From contig OX344765.1 in NCBI GenBank assembly GCA_947034895.1, positions 41,855,001-41,919,000 of the forward strand: 64,000 nucleotides of DNA, given 5' to 3'. Both the position numbers and the translations under genes were made by a program. This stretch comes from Rhytidiadelphus loreus. Taxonomy: Eukaryota > Streptophyta > Bryopsida > Hypnales > Hylocomiaceae. How positions within the stretch are numbered: position 1 is the first letter of the stretch; every line of letters starts with the position of its first letter. Below are positions 36,228-48,660 of this stretch, in pieces. The notes under the pieces are model-generated. The model was not told the origin of the DNA, did no database searches, and saw nothing but the letters and a program-made list of their open reading frames with translations.

Positions 36228-37817
36228 ATAACCCCTAAAGGTCCAAAAGGTGTTTTTCAAGAGAAATTGTAAAAAACTGTAGGTTTTTTAGTGCATTGCC
36301 TAAGATATAATTGAAACTAATTTTTTTTTAACTTCAACCGTACATAAGTGTAGTAGACTACTATAGAAGTTTGTTGTAAAAGCACCCATCTGCTTGAAAT
36401 CAACCCTGTAATTAGGTATTAAATAGACATGAAGTGGTCCTAAAATGAATATGTGACAAACATTGAATGGATTCAGGATAAAGTAGGAGCATAGTAAAGT
36501 TTGTCAAATATTGCTTTAAATTTCAAGCATGGATTGGTTTAATATGTGCTTTGGTCCATTTTTGGAAATAGTAACAAGTGGACATGAATATTTAAAATCA
36601 AAGTTGGCCAACCCACTACTTTTTAAAGGAGAATGGAGAATCTACATAATTAAATTGATACAAACATGGGACAAATTTAGAAAAGAAAAGGATACTTTTT
36701 GAACACTTGCTTGTTATTTGTTGCAAGTCCCGACATTTCTTCTTGGTTTCTCCATCTCTCTTTACAAGCCATGTGTGTATGCATTTTGCTAAACCTATTG
36801 TCAGGAATAAGTGCCTAGGACAGACATCTTTGAAAAAACATAACTAATTCAATATTGATTGGAAAATTATGAAACCACTAGTGATACATGATGCATCCAT
36901 TTTCCTTTATTTGAAAAATAAGATAAAATTCTTTCCATCTACGGAAGCCCATGAGAAAAGTAGATCAACCCTTAAATTATCGCTTTTAGAGCAAAGTACC
37001 TTATGACAATGTCTCGAAAAAAATTAAAGCCCATTTGTCCATGTGCATTCAAAGATTACAGCATGTAAAGTGAGAAAAAAAACTTTTTTTCATTCTTGCA
37101 AAACAGGGTCAACAAACTTTGAGACCTTTTGGAGTAAAATTTTTACTCTTGGTGAATTTGAATCTCTCCACTATTGAGTTCTAAATCTTGTTAGGTAAAC
37201 TCATGCAATATTTTAGAAGCAAATATGAAGTCTAACTTACTCTAAATCACCCTAAGTGCAAGAAGGTAAAGTGAATAGTGAATTGGCAATATACTAGTCA
37301 TTTTGTGTTCATTTCTTGTGCAATGAGGAAATTTTTTACTTGAATCAAAATATTGAAAAGTTAGAGACAAACATTTGGAATATGTGGAAAAAATTTCAAG
37401 AGCTTTGACTTCATTGATTGAAAGATAATAGGGCTTGACGTTAAAAGAAAAATGTTTTTTTCTCGAAACCTCCCCGACGTAGCCAATAAAGTTTGACTCC
37501 TCTTAGAATGTGATTTGAGAACTAAATTTCTTTTATCTTCTTGACAATTTTATAATATATTTTATTAGTTATAAACAAATTTCAAAGTTGATGAGGGTTT
37601 TAACAAAAGATGCCCAAATTGCTTAAAGTTTTTTAGGCAACATAACTTTAGGTCCAAGCATCCAAACAATTTTTTTTTTAAATTTTCATGATGGAGGTGA
37701 ATGTCCCCATTTTGTGTCAAAAGTTCGATAACATCCATTAAAAATTCACTTCGTATGATCCTACCCAAATTTTGAAGTGTCCAATGAACAAACACTTGGT
37801 CTTTCAGGGATTAACTA
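36228..37817. mobile_element. possible larger CCCC-ended element
   Basis: The left end AACCCCTAAAGGTCC and the right end GGTCTTTCAGGGATTAA are imperfect inverted complements about 1.6 kb apart. Family A copy 3 would be nested inside. The pairing is tentative, and no transposase frame is seen. Confidence 0.25.
36370..36993 (-). mobile_element. TIR family A, copy 3
   Basis: Reverse orientation. It runs from TAAAAGCACCCATC to CGCTTTTAGAGCAAAGTACC and contains the inverse of the family core ('aaccacta', 'aactaattcaatatt'). Confidence 0.5.
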
Positions 37818-37896
37818 CTTGTTTGTGGTTTCTTAAAACAATATTTACATCAAAAACATTTCAATTTCAATTTAGTAACCGTATATATGAAAACCT

Positions 37897-38174
37897 ATAA
37901 GGTGGGTACACCCCAAACCGTCAATTTTTACTACTGAGCCTAGTTGCTATTATGAAACTGGTCAAATTTTCACATATTCATGTTGGTAAGTGAAATGAGG
38001 TTCCAATGCACCAAAGAACGCCACATTTGGATATTGTATGCAAAAGTTATAAAGGGTCAAAGTTCGTTTCTGAAAGCGCTCCATCCAAATAGGTACATAA
38101 CTGAAATTCGAAATGTAGAAAACTTCTAGATGGCGCTTTAAGATCAGGTGCCATTTAACAACATACTTCCTTAG
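37897..38174 (-). repeat. dispersed repeat B, copy 2 (278 bp), inverted
   Basis: The reverse complement of this stretch aligns with 26353-26630 along its whole length with scattered substitutions. It starts ATAAGGTGGGTACACC and ends near ACATACTTCCTTAG. Confidence 0.7.
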
Positions 38175-38863
38175 ATTATTTAGAATTCTCAAGAAGACCA
38201 TGTTCCTTGATTCAATCAAAAGTATTCAATTTTCATTGATACAGCAAGTAACAAGTACTCCGTAATACTTTTAGTAAAGGTCAATCCCAAACAACTTACA
38301 AAGATATGCCAAGATATATTGCTAATTTGTGGTATTTAAAAATCAATTTTATAAATTTGATTTCTTAAGCACTTTTAGAAAAGTGGTTCAAAACTGAGTG
38401 TAAGGGATTGCAAACTTTGAAATGCATTCCTTTTCAAAACCATAACTACATTTTGCTTCAATTTTTTTTGTCAAAGTCAGTGTGTAATACTTCACATAAG
38501 GTGAAGGCACCCAAAAGCATCCCAATACCTATTCTTGTACCTTAGACTACCTCTTAATGTGTCCCTAGACTTTAGTTAATGTGTCCTTCAAATGCTTACC
38601 TTTGATTCGTTGACCCATTTGAAGGGCACATACTTAACTCTAATTTGCTAATTACTGATTTTTGCAGATTTCGGTTTACAGTCCACCTGTAAGACAGTTA
38701 CAGTGGTCTAGGCAGTTGGCACTTTGGAAAATCATAGAAATTACATACCACATCCGAAAAATCTATTTATTTTTATTTTTTAATATTCATGATTTCCACT
38801 TGCTAATACTAGAAAAATATCATTTTTAAGAAAAGGTGTCTCCAACTATACTGAATTGCTTAT

Positions 38864-39626
38864 ATGGTAGTCTGCTGTAATTCTGACCATGTTCTTAAGA
38901 CCATCCCTAGCCAGGGTCTGAAATGGACATTAAGAGGTTGGAAAATGGATATGTTGTAAGCATTGAATGTTTTGTGAATGTTATCAGAGCGGTTAAGCAT
39001 TTGCCAAATGTTCCTTTATACTTTGCTAGTGGATGGAATAAGAGCGAAGGTGGATCCATTTCTGAAATGTTTACTTGAATTCAAAAAAGCTTTTTCCCTA
39101 CAACTTCGAATGCTAGTATCTTCCAATCTGTATGGTCAAACTTCATGAAATTTTTATCACATGATCTCATCCAAGTATATTACAAGATCCTACGGTTAGA
39201 TTTTTTAATTTTAATTATTTTTTTCCCTGGATGAAAGCAGCCAAAATGGCAATTTCAAGTGATTTTTGTCAAAAAAAAGAGGACTTGACCCTTTAGGAAT
39301 TAAGTTCAGTAAAGTCTTATTTTGGAGCTTTGTCTATTACTTTCTGCATGCCACAATGCCTGTTTTTGGTGAAGCCATATCTTTTTTCAGACTCTCCATG
39401 TGTGGATTTTGTAAGGCCTATGATCAAAAAATAGTTACCTATGGCAGAATTCTTTAGAAATTCATAAGTAATTCAAAAATGCTCCAAAAAATATGAAACC
39501 ACTTGGGTTAGATTCCACATCAATTTTTCTTCAAGTGAAAAATAAAGAAAAATAATTTCGTGCATCTAGGAACCATCGGAAAGGCCGACCAGCCCTTAAA
39601 TGGGCACTTTAAGAGCAGACTACCAT
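38864..39626 (-). mobile_element. TIR family A, copy 4 (763 bp)
   Basis: The ends ATGGTAGTCTGCT and AGCAGACTACCAT are exactly complementary. The inverse of the family core is present near 39470-39525 ('atgaaaccacttgggttaga'). No coding capacity is seen. Confidence 0.6.
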
Positions 39627-39989
39627 AATGACAATTTTGGATGCTTCCACCTTAATACAACTTTAATTTGTGTTCTCACTTTAATTTACAATAATTCCTT
39701 CCATCAGTCATTGGCTTTTGCTCCTTCATTTTGATTCCAAATATTCCAAATTTGTACCACACTCCAACAGTCACGTTTTCCATTCATTTGGTTCCTATCT
39801 GGTCGACACCCACTCTCATGACTCTCTGAACTTTTTGAACACAAAAGACTTCCAAGTGCATCATATTGGAGTGATAACTTACTGACAAACAAAAGACAGG
39901 ATAAGACAGCATTGACTGATGGAAAGGCGGAAAAAGAAAGAAAAAAAGAAAGAAAGCTGAGATATATTAAGTTAGTCATGCAAGGCTTC

Positions 39990-40187
39990 AAAAACCAAGA
40001 CAAAGACAGGACATGAATATAAAAAAAGGCTTCAAAAACAAGAGAGGACATGAATGAAATGGAATTACACTGCGTGTGAGTGGCTTCTGGAAAGCATTCA
40101 ATTCACGAGAACCACTACTACTTTCGATGGGACCGTCGGTTGCTTCACGAGATGCACAAACTCCCACTCCCTGAGGAAAGGCATTCT
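39990..40187 (-). pseudogene. possible captured exon or gene fragment, unrecognised
   Basis: On the minus strand an acceptor-like CTGCAG precedes an open stretch reading ENAFPQGVGVCASREATD and on to LNAFQKPLTRSV, in a less AT-rich patch. No start, upstream exon or family is recognised. A 'ggcttcaaaaac...aggacatgaat' direct repeat lies beside it. It may be a captured gene fragment or chance. Confidence 0.2.
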
Positions 40188-40599
40188 CTGCAGGAATTTA
40201 AAAAAGAATTAATAAGTAAGATCGTCTTCCCATGCCCAGAAATCTGAACTACCAGTAAGGTGGTTTCATTTCATTTGAGTTTTGAGTTTCGTGCTCTATT
40301 TTATTCAATCTTCCTCATTCGGTCGCATGATGGATTATGGACTAGATAATGCTGGAGGCTTGAGAGTATTATGGTGAACATAATGCCAAGTCTAATAGTT
40401 CAGTACAAACATCCGTATGTGTGCTTTTTGCAAATCTAAAGATGTAGAAAGAGGGTTTGTGTTATGAGATGTAACACTTTTCTGACTATCCAATGGAATG
40501 GTGACAAATTCGCCTTGAAAACTGAACTTGACATTATGGTGGGAAGATCTTTCATACCTTAAGATAGGAGGAGGAACATCTTGTACTTTGGAATGTGTT

Positions 40600-40929
40600 A
40601 AGGTAGGAGGTTCATAAAGTATCCATTTAAGAGTTGAAACTTGAATTTGGGGAGGTGAAAATTCTTGAAATATTTTTTTCAATAAGTTTTGCTTGAAAGA
40701 AAAATGGAATTGGCATCTAACTCAAGTCGTTTCATATTTTTTGGAGCTTTGTGGAATTAGTTATGAATTTTTGAAGTTGGAATGATATAAGGCTCTAAAT
40801 TTGCCCACGTCCTCAAATATACATTGTTTGTACATCGTTGTTAAGACAAAAAAGAAACATGTACAAATAGTGTACATTTGAGAAGATGGATAATTGTAGA
40901 GCTTGAGCACTTTAAAAACCTCCTACCTT
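40600..40929 (+). mobile_element. TIR family A, copy 5 (330 bp)
   Basis: The ends AAGGTAGGAGGTT and AACCTCCTACCTT are perfectly inverted. The core 'aactcaagtcgtttcatatt' and 'gaattagttatgaatttttg' is the family A core, yet the terminal bases differ from the other copies. Confidence 0.6.
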
Positions 40930-41952
40930 GCCCTATCCTTATTTGTTTAAATCTATACAAGAATGGTTTGGATTCAGTGAAAAATTCAACGTCTTTTGGT
41001 GTTTGACCCAATTAACTTCAAATTGCTATAAAAAAATCAATCTTTATAATTTTTTAATCTACAAAGTGGATAATAAACTAAACTTCTTGTGTTCATTTCA
41101 TTATTTATCATTAAAAATATATTAATTCCAAAAATTAAGTCTGAAGTACATACCTAAAAAGAACAAGTAATTCAAGACAAATCCAAAAAGAGACTAGTAT
41201 TAGAGAATGGAGGGAGTATTTCACTTTGTTTCTCATAGACCATTCAAAGATGGATGAATTCACCATCTTCCAACCAATGTATCTTTCATTCTATGCCTCC
41301 AATTTTTTTAATTAATTAGAAATGAACTTGAAGTGATTCAATCAGTCAAAGACAGTGGGGTGTACACCATTGGTTATTATATCCACTTACTATTATGGAA
41401 GGTCAATGGGAAAAAGGCAAAATTTGCAAACATGAAATTAGAAAGGACTACGTGATTCAAGGAATTTTTGTTCACTAAGAACTTGACAAAATTTGGCAAC
41501 TGGATTTGATTTGAAAAAAAAGTAATCACCACTATTTTGAAATTTGCTATGTCTAGTATCTAAAATTACAATTTACTCCAAAGTTGGGTGCTTTCAACTA
41601 AAGTTTGTGACTTGCTCTTGGGATTCGTAGGAGCTGGTTTTGCTTTGAGGTGTAGGACATGCTTCCTATCTCAGGCTGACCTGGCTGGGCATTTGGCTTT
41701 AGCTTGTCCTTTGACCTCGGGGCCTATTCATGCTTTTCCTTGGGTTGTTTGCTTTGGTTGTTTGCTTTGGTTGTTTGCTTTTTAGATTGTGAAAAAACTA
41801 AATATTTTCGCCGAGGGCTTGCCCTTTTGGTTCTGTGTATTGTTTCCCCTTGCAATGGAAATTGTCCATGTGTTTCAAAAATAAATAAAATTACAATTTA
41901 CTTTGCATCAAGTTTATAATGTACTATTGAAAATTAGAGAGATTTCCAATAG
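40930..41952. other. spacer with a possible retroposon 3' end
   Basis: From about 41588 to 41905 the sequence is less AT-rich, with an open frame containing CRTCFLSQADLAGHLALAC (a Cys/His pattern). It ends in an A-rich 'aaaaataaataaaa' tail. This looks like the 3' end of a retroposon but is not proven. At about 41207 'gagaatggagggagta' resembles a lone Stowaway end. Confidence 0.25.
41743..41782. repeat. three tandem 13-bp units
   Basis: GGTTGTTTGCTTT is repeated three times without a break. Confidence 0.85.
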
Positions 41953-42189
41953 GGTCGGGGTGAACTGACCCCCTCACTCGTCTCCCCCAAGTCAGTCCAG
42001 GGGATGCAAGTAAAAAAAAGCCCCCCTATTTTGTGCCTAGAAAATGTATGCTCTACATTTCACCTAGCTAATTTGGGGCCTCTGATTGCAAATATGAATT
42101 CAAAAATTGAAAATTTTATCATGCGTGGGAAATAAAAAATTTCAGGGTTTTCCTTTGGGGACAAGCGAGGGGGTCAGTTCACCCCGGCC
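41953..42189. mobile_element. hAT-like MITE, 237 bp, TSD TCCAATAG
   Basis: The TIRs start GGTCGGGGTGAACTGACCCC and, read inward from the other side, GGCCGGGGTGAACTGACCCC, with one mismatch in the first 22-23 bp. The 8-bp direct repeat TCCAATAG flanks both sides exactly. An 8-bp TSD points to the hAT superfamily. Non-coding. Confidence 0.85.
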
Positions 42190-42197
42190 TCCAATAG

Positions 42198-45100
42198 TAT
42201 ATCATACACCTAATTTTGAGAATTTAAGTAGGCATTTTTGACTTCATAGTTTGAAATTTTTGTATGAAAATTTTAGGATGGATGCTAATCATCTTAATCT
42301 ATGTGTGAAGGTTTGTTTCACGTCATTCCAATAGATACTAGTCTGCCCTATGCCATTGCTACAACCAACATAATAGTAAAAATAATTTTTTACTTTTGAA
42401 ATTCAATAACTTTCACACCATAATGTAAGAGGTTGTGTTCTTTGTATGAATAGAGAGCTTTATGCACAAAGGAGTGAAGGGGCTTTGTTTTGTGGCGTTT
42501 AGACATGCAATATGAAAGTTATAGTTTTTCTAAAATAAAGGATAATTTAATTCAATTTTTGAATTCATAAGAATTTGAAGTTCAATAACTTCCACTGTAT
42601 AGGTCCAAACAACACAAAACAAAGTTTGTGCAACCTTCCTTGCAAAGAGGTTTCCAATGGTACCAAGAACGCCGCCAGACACCTTATAGTTTCTTAGATC
42701 TCAATGTATCAAACAAACAAAACAAATCAACCAACTTAAATTAAGGTATAGTTTGCAAAAATAGAAGGATTTTTCTTTTTCAATGTCAAACTAGGAAGCT
42801 AAAAATATATTATATAAAAATATTAATTATTTTGATTGAATTGTATAAATTGACACCTACTAAAAAAAATTGAACCATTCAATTCAAACAATGAGTTGAA
42901 AGTTATGGGGAGTTTTATTTTGTAGCCAATGAAGGTAGAAAGAATATTTAAATAGTTGAATCTTGAACTAAAATTTGAAAATTTGAAAATAAAAACAAAA
43001 ATAAAGGATATCAATTGTGTACTATGACATTTTTCACCATTACGATTAATGATTCTCAATTTCTTATAAAATTTATTAGCAATTTAGTTTTCTCTTTCAT
43101 TTATTACCACCTTCCACTTTATAATTTTTAAGTGAATATAAAAAAAAAAATGGGATAAATTTTTTACATATATTTTCAATCCATTTTTCAACATATTAAC
43201 TAAACCACACAAGTTATGGGACATACTTGTGTTTTTCTAAGAATGCTAAAAGACAAAGCTTTACCTTTTGAAATGGCTAGAAAAGCCTACATTTTGAAGT
43301 TTAGGCACATTGAACTTGCAATCAATGGATGTATTCACTCTAAAATTTTAGAAAAATGTACAATAATGAGTTAAAAGGATCCTAAGGTTGGATTTGTTAC
43401 TCCCTAAAGTCCCAAGGCCTTTCTTCGATAAAAAAATATTCAAAACTACTATTTTTATTGCAAAGAGTAGAATTTAAAAAAAATGCATATCTAACCATAG
43501 GATCTTACACTTGACTATTAAAAGAACGTGTAGAAGAAATTTCAAAAACTTTGACAACGTAGATTGCAAGATATTTACACTATAGTTAAGAAAACAAGTT
43601 CTTTTGCACCTTGTTCAACTAGATTTTTTGGCTTTGAATCTTCTAAACTTCAAATTTTTGCACTATTGGTTTTGAATTTATAATTTTCTATGTCAAAGAA
43701 TTGAATTGAGAGTTAGGGAATTTTTCTTTCAAAAAACACACTTTATTTTTATTCTAATTTTTTTGGTAAATAAAAGTAGAAATGAGATAAAAAGAAAAAC
43801 TAAATTGTTAATAGTTCTAAGATTCAATTGAAAATAGGGTACTAATCCCAATGGTAAGATTGTTCTAGCAAGCAAATTCAACTACGTAGAGTTTTTTTTT
43901 AAATTGTAAAAATTGAGTTCATAAATGATCCTATAAGTTACTTTCTTAGGATGATGCAATGATTGTCATAATTTTCACATCACTAATCCAAGTGGAACTA
44001 ATTAAGGCTTCATATGCAAACAAAAATATAATCTTTGAGAAAAAAATTAAAAATTAAAAATTTCAGTTTTTTTATGATTTTCTTAACTGTCCAAGAAACT
44101 ACTTTGGGGACTTAAGGTGGCATAAATTATTCTCCCAATCACCGATTGAAATAAAAAAATTATATTCCTAAAAAGTTAATGTGAGTACCTATCTTCAAAA
44201 AAGTTTCAAAAAATCATGTTAAAAATTGTTGTTACACAAACCTACTTGAAATTCCAAAAGGAGATTTGGAGACTTTAGGGGTTAAAAAGTATATATAGAT
44301 GAAAATTTTAGCTTTTCTTTAGAGACTAGTATTTTTAAGCAATTTTTGGCCTCCAATCATAAAAAAACTTTAGGAGTTAAAGAACTTGTAGGGTCAAATT
44401 TTGTATATTTAAGATTATTTTGACATTGGTGATTGAACAATTGCCAGAGACTTGTTTTTCCTCTACTCATATGTAAGTGTTTGGCAATTGTTCAATCACC
44501 AATGTCCACAAAAGTATTACCAACTTTGGCAATGGTCTCAGACTTTTGCTGATTTTATAGGAATATGGAAGTTTGCCTTAATATTCCTTATTATTCATAC
44601 TTTGTGAAGCTTGTTAAAGGCACTTGTACTCTAAAGCATATTGATTTCCAAAAATGCATTTGAGTCACTGCAAGGGCTCATTTTGCATTAGCTTTGTAAC
44701 AATGGTTTTGCACCAAAATATCCATTTTTCCACCAACATCTACACTTTGATTTCATTTTGTTTTACCATAGCCAAATCATGACATCAAAAAATTCAAGGC
44801 CAATTATTTGTTTAAATTATATAAGAAATGCAATTAAAAAAATGAAGAATAAAATATTTAACTATTTAATTAAAATGAATAAAAAGATTTCAGTATTTAG
44901 AGGGAATTTTGTTTTTGGTAGGAATTTTAAAAATTAGTTTTATTTGGTGCAAAGAGAAAAAAATCAGTGCACCCTGACTTGTAAATATTCTATCAAGAAT
45001 TAGTTATGAATTCTTCAAATTGAAATTTCTGATTTACAAAAGTGCTCCAAAAACATTCCTACTATAATCATGTTTATTGTTGATGCAACAAAGAATCCAA

Positions 45101-45440
45101 CATCAATCCTTGTGGTACATTTTCGGAAGAGATGTTTGTAAACAAGTCAAAGTAGTTTTAGCACACCCTACTTCTCCATATAATAAGCCTAAGAGTTGTT
45201 GATCAATTGTATTATCTATTCAATTTTGGAATTTTGCCTTTTGGGCAGATGCACGGTCAAGTGGCTCACTTTTTTTTTGTCACAATGCTATTTTCAGCGC
45301 TATTTTCAAGAAGTACTTTGTATTCCAAGATGAAATAGACATAGTAAACTCATGTTGTTGATTATAAAAATTTATATATGTACAAGGAACTTCATTGTGT
45401 TGAAGATTGTGCTTGATTTTTCTAAAATTCATCTTAAATT
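42198..45440. other. AT-rich spacer
   Basis: No gene is seen. Near 42640-42690 is a 'gtttccaatggtaccaagaacgcc' word related to repeat B. Near 43400 and 44285 are CCCTAAAGTC/GACTTTAGGGG words of the CCCC-ended family, about 0.9 kb apart in inverted orientation. Confidence 0.45.
44422..44506. repeat. perfect 25-bp inverted repeat with 35-nt loop
   Basis: Left arm 44422-44446 (GACATTGGTGATTGAACAAT...) and right arm 44482-44506 are exact complements. The geometry (25-bp stem, short loop) is that of a small hairpin. No flanking duplication was found. Confidence 0.9.
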
Positions 45441-45657
45441 CACTATAAGAAACCCATGTTTTAGGTGATATTTCATAATTTTTTAAAACAAATTTTAAGT
45501 GACGTCCATTGCAACAAACCCATGTTTTTACGTCAAAAATATGTCCAACATAACATCAATGTTGACATAAAAACATGGGCTTGTTGCAATGGACGTCACC
45601 TAAAATCCATTAAAAAAAATTACAAAACATCTTCTAAAACGTGGGTTTCTTCTAGTG
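45441..45657. mobile_element. CACTA-type fold-back MITE, 217 bp, TSD ATT
   Basis: It starts CACTATAAGAAACCCATG and ends CGTGGGTTTCTTCTAGTG, with ATT on both sides. The arms are inverted nearly throughout; the interior is shared with the copy at 30497. Confidence 0.85.
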
Positions 45658-45974
45658 ATTATAGGAGTTAGGGATTTTTGAAGTTGGGAATATGGACTTT
45701 GGCAAACTAGGAATGTAATTTTCTTTGGGGTTTTTTATAAAGAAAAAGAACATATTATTGAAATACCAACTTACTATATGTTGTATTTTAGGTTTAGAGG
45801 CCTAAAATTCATTTCCTTTTAAGTATGATCATTTGTAGAAGAGTACTTATAGACTTTTCAAGGGTCTAATTTCAGCTTTTTTTCTTCCAAAGTCCATTTA
45901 AGGGTCAAAATAGGTGTTCTTCCATTTTTTTTTTGGAAACCTGTATGACAAGGAAATCTTTAGATGGGCGTGAT

Positions 45975-47640
45975 CACTACAACAATAGTAGTGTTTTATG
46001 ACTACAGAAATATGACTGAGGATGACTGGCGACTGTTCACAGTCATATTCTTGGATGCCAACACCTTGGGGAGAAATATGACTGCAAATATGATTGCTAG
46101 TCATTTTTGGACCTTGTACTTCACAAGCATATATTATACGCCCATTGGGAACACCAAAGTATTTCATAGAGAACGTAGGGAACATGTTTGGGGATTGTTG
46201 AGCCATATTTCTAGCCATATTTTCATGGGAGTGACATTTTTTAATTTTAGGGTAGCCCAAGAAAAATATGGGCAATCCAAAAAAAAAATATGGACAAGTC
46301 ATTGTTTAAAATTTTGAAATCCTAGCCAATTCTTATTTTAAATTTTCAAACCTAATCACCACTTTTTTAGAGTTTTGAAACCCTAGCTATCATTTTTTTA
46401 CGGTTTTGAAACTCTAGCTGTTATTTTTAGGATTTTGAAACCCTATCACTTCTTTAGGGTTTTGAAACTCTAGCCGCCACTTCTCTTAGCTCTTCTTCCT
46501 TGCTTTTTGTTGTCTCTGAACTCTTATTTATTGTTACTTGTTTTTTGCTTCTTAGTTGTTGATTTTTTTGTTGCATTTTAGTTCTTGTTGCATCTTAGCT
46601 CTTGCTTCTTGTTGCTTTTTAGTTTATGAATCTTGTTTCTTCTTCTTGCATTTTAAGTCTTTCTTCTTTTTAATTCATGCTTTTTGTTTCCGCTTATTGC
46701 TTTTTAGTTCTTACTTCTTGTTTCTTTTTGTTACCTCTTAACACTTGTTTCAAATTGTTTTTTAGTTCTTATTTCTTGTTTTTTTTTGTTGTCTTTTAAC
46801 ACTTGTTTCTTATTGCTTCTTAGTTGTTATTTCCTATTGCATCTTAAGTCTTGTTTGTTGTCATCTTTTAGTACTTGCCATTTTTTCTCCTTCTTTCCTA
46901 TATATTTTGTATTGTCGTAAACCTTAGAAGGTTGAGCTGTGTTGTTCATTCACTAAAAATTGACCTCTCATTTCTTTAATTGTATATGCAAGCACCAAAA
47001 GTTAAAACAAAGTTGTTGGAGGTTGCTTGCAACCCAATAGAGTCCTCTTCACATTATTGTAAGTAATATAGGCCCTATTGGATTGTGTGAATGATTCATT
47101 GTGATATATATGTTTTACATTGTTGGCTAATAAATGTCAACAAAGAGAGTTGCATCCCTTCTTGCATTCTCCCTCTCCAATATGATTGTCTCATGTATAT
47201 CTCTAAAATCATGTGTATATGTTTTTAACTACGTGAATGGTTTTTTCAATTGTTAAATCATTTTGATGTATAATTGCAATGTGTCATGTCCATTTTAAAT
47301 GCATGAAAAATGTAATTGTAGTTTGTAATTAAAGCTATTTTGGACCTCAATCATTCCAATCACAAACTACACACAAATTTTAAAAATATGACTCTCAATT
47401 ATTCAAAATATCACTTGCTTGAGTTACATTTCACAATATGTATTGGCCAAAATATAATTAGTTATAGTCATATAATGCTCATATTTATGTGTGTCAAAAT
47501 GTAACCTTATACATCCCAAAATATGACTACAATTAGTTATAAAATTACTAATGACATTCACATTAACTACCATGTCAATAAAGAATATGACTCACAAGAG
47601 TCATATTTCACAAGAGTGACTATATATGGCCTTGTAATTG
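45975..47640. mobile_element. possible degraded CACTA element with subterminal repeats
   Basis: It begins CACTACAACAATAGTAGTG after GAT. 'TATGACT' and its inverse AGTCATA occur many times between 45998 and 46115 and again between 47390 and 47630, the arrangement of CACTA subterminal repeats. The matching right terminus was not found, and no transposase frame is visible, so the extent is a guess. Confidence 0.3.
46308..46480. repeat. imperfect tandem repeat around 'ttttgaaaccctagc'
   Basis: About five units of roughly 30-36 bp, each with TTTTGAAA-C(C/T)CTAGC. They are followed to about 46900 by a T/C-rich tract with many 'cttgtttcttgttgc' words. Confidence 0.65.
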
Positions 47641-48389
47641 AGGGGAGAGTGTTGATCATATATTTGACCAAATCGGTTTCAAAGACGGTGTGTCGAAGGG
47701 TGAATGCAAGAAACACCGGTACTATTTTGCGTCACAATTGGAATGACGGAGATGCCATTCACCATATCTTTTGGGAAATGAAGTTCATGTACTTGAAACT
47801 TTTATTGGAGATGGCTAACTTGGAAGTCCTCAGATTCCTTATTTTTGAATTTTTTTGAAAAGAAATCCTTTAAGTAAATTGTAATTTACCTAATTTGTCA
47901 CACTTTGCTTTTTAAGGGTTTTTAGTACTGTGGAGTATCCAAAAATGATGATGTATGTCTAGGATTGTTGTGGGCTATTGCCACAATAGAAGGGAATATG
48001 CCCACCAAAGGGCATTCAAAAAAACAAAATTCTTTGTTCTCAACATGCATGCAAATAGGGGTCCCTTGCCCATAGTGCTCCAAACATTCATGATAGTTTC
48101 AACTTTTAGTTTTTGGTGAAATGTAATCACTATCAAGTCTTTACAAATGGCCAGTTTTTAGGGGTTTTTTATTCATGATTTTCTAATTATTATTAATTTA
48201 TACTTAATTTTATCTACTTTCTGTGACAAACTATCATTTTTTTTAAGTAGTACTGTTTCAATATTATAAAGTACTCAAAAGTACTATTGGCCGTTGATTT
48301 TTCGGATCAACGGTTAAGATTGCTCCGTTTTGTAGTACTAGTAGTACTGGGCAAAAAAAACGCAGTTTTGGCAAAATGCTCCCTAAATT

Positions 48390-48660
48390 GTTCGGTGTTT
48401 CTTGCATCTATCCCCAACTCCTCACAACTTCAATTTTGTATCTTGAATCTTCTGCACATAGTTGTTAACTCCTCCTCTTTTGGAAAGTCTGATCAAATTA
48501 AGCTTGTCAAGTAGCATGAGGTGCAATGCATTATTCGTTCTTTCAAAGCGCTTCTTTAGTGTATTCTATGCTAATCGTGGGTTGGTCTTGTTTGTTAACT
48601 CATTGAAGATAGACTCATAGCAAGATGTGATTATAGAATATCGTGTGCATGCTCTCCCTC
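48390..48660 (-). pseudogene. decayed Ty1/copia gag fragment
   Basis: The minus strand reads LKKRFERTNNALHLMLLDKL, then RLSKRGGVNNYVQKIQDTKL, then GVG, broken by stop codons. This is the core of copia-type gag (UBN2 / gag_2 family). It lies where gag is expected relative to the primer-binding site at 49059-49070. Interrupted frames show it is not functional. Confidence 0.6.
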
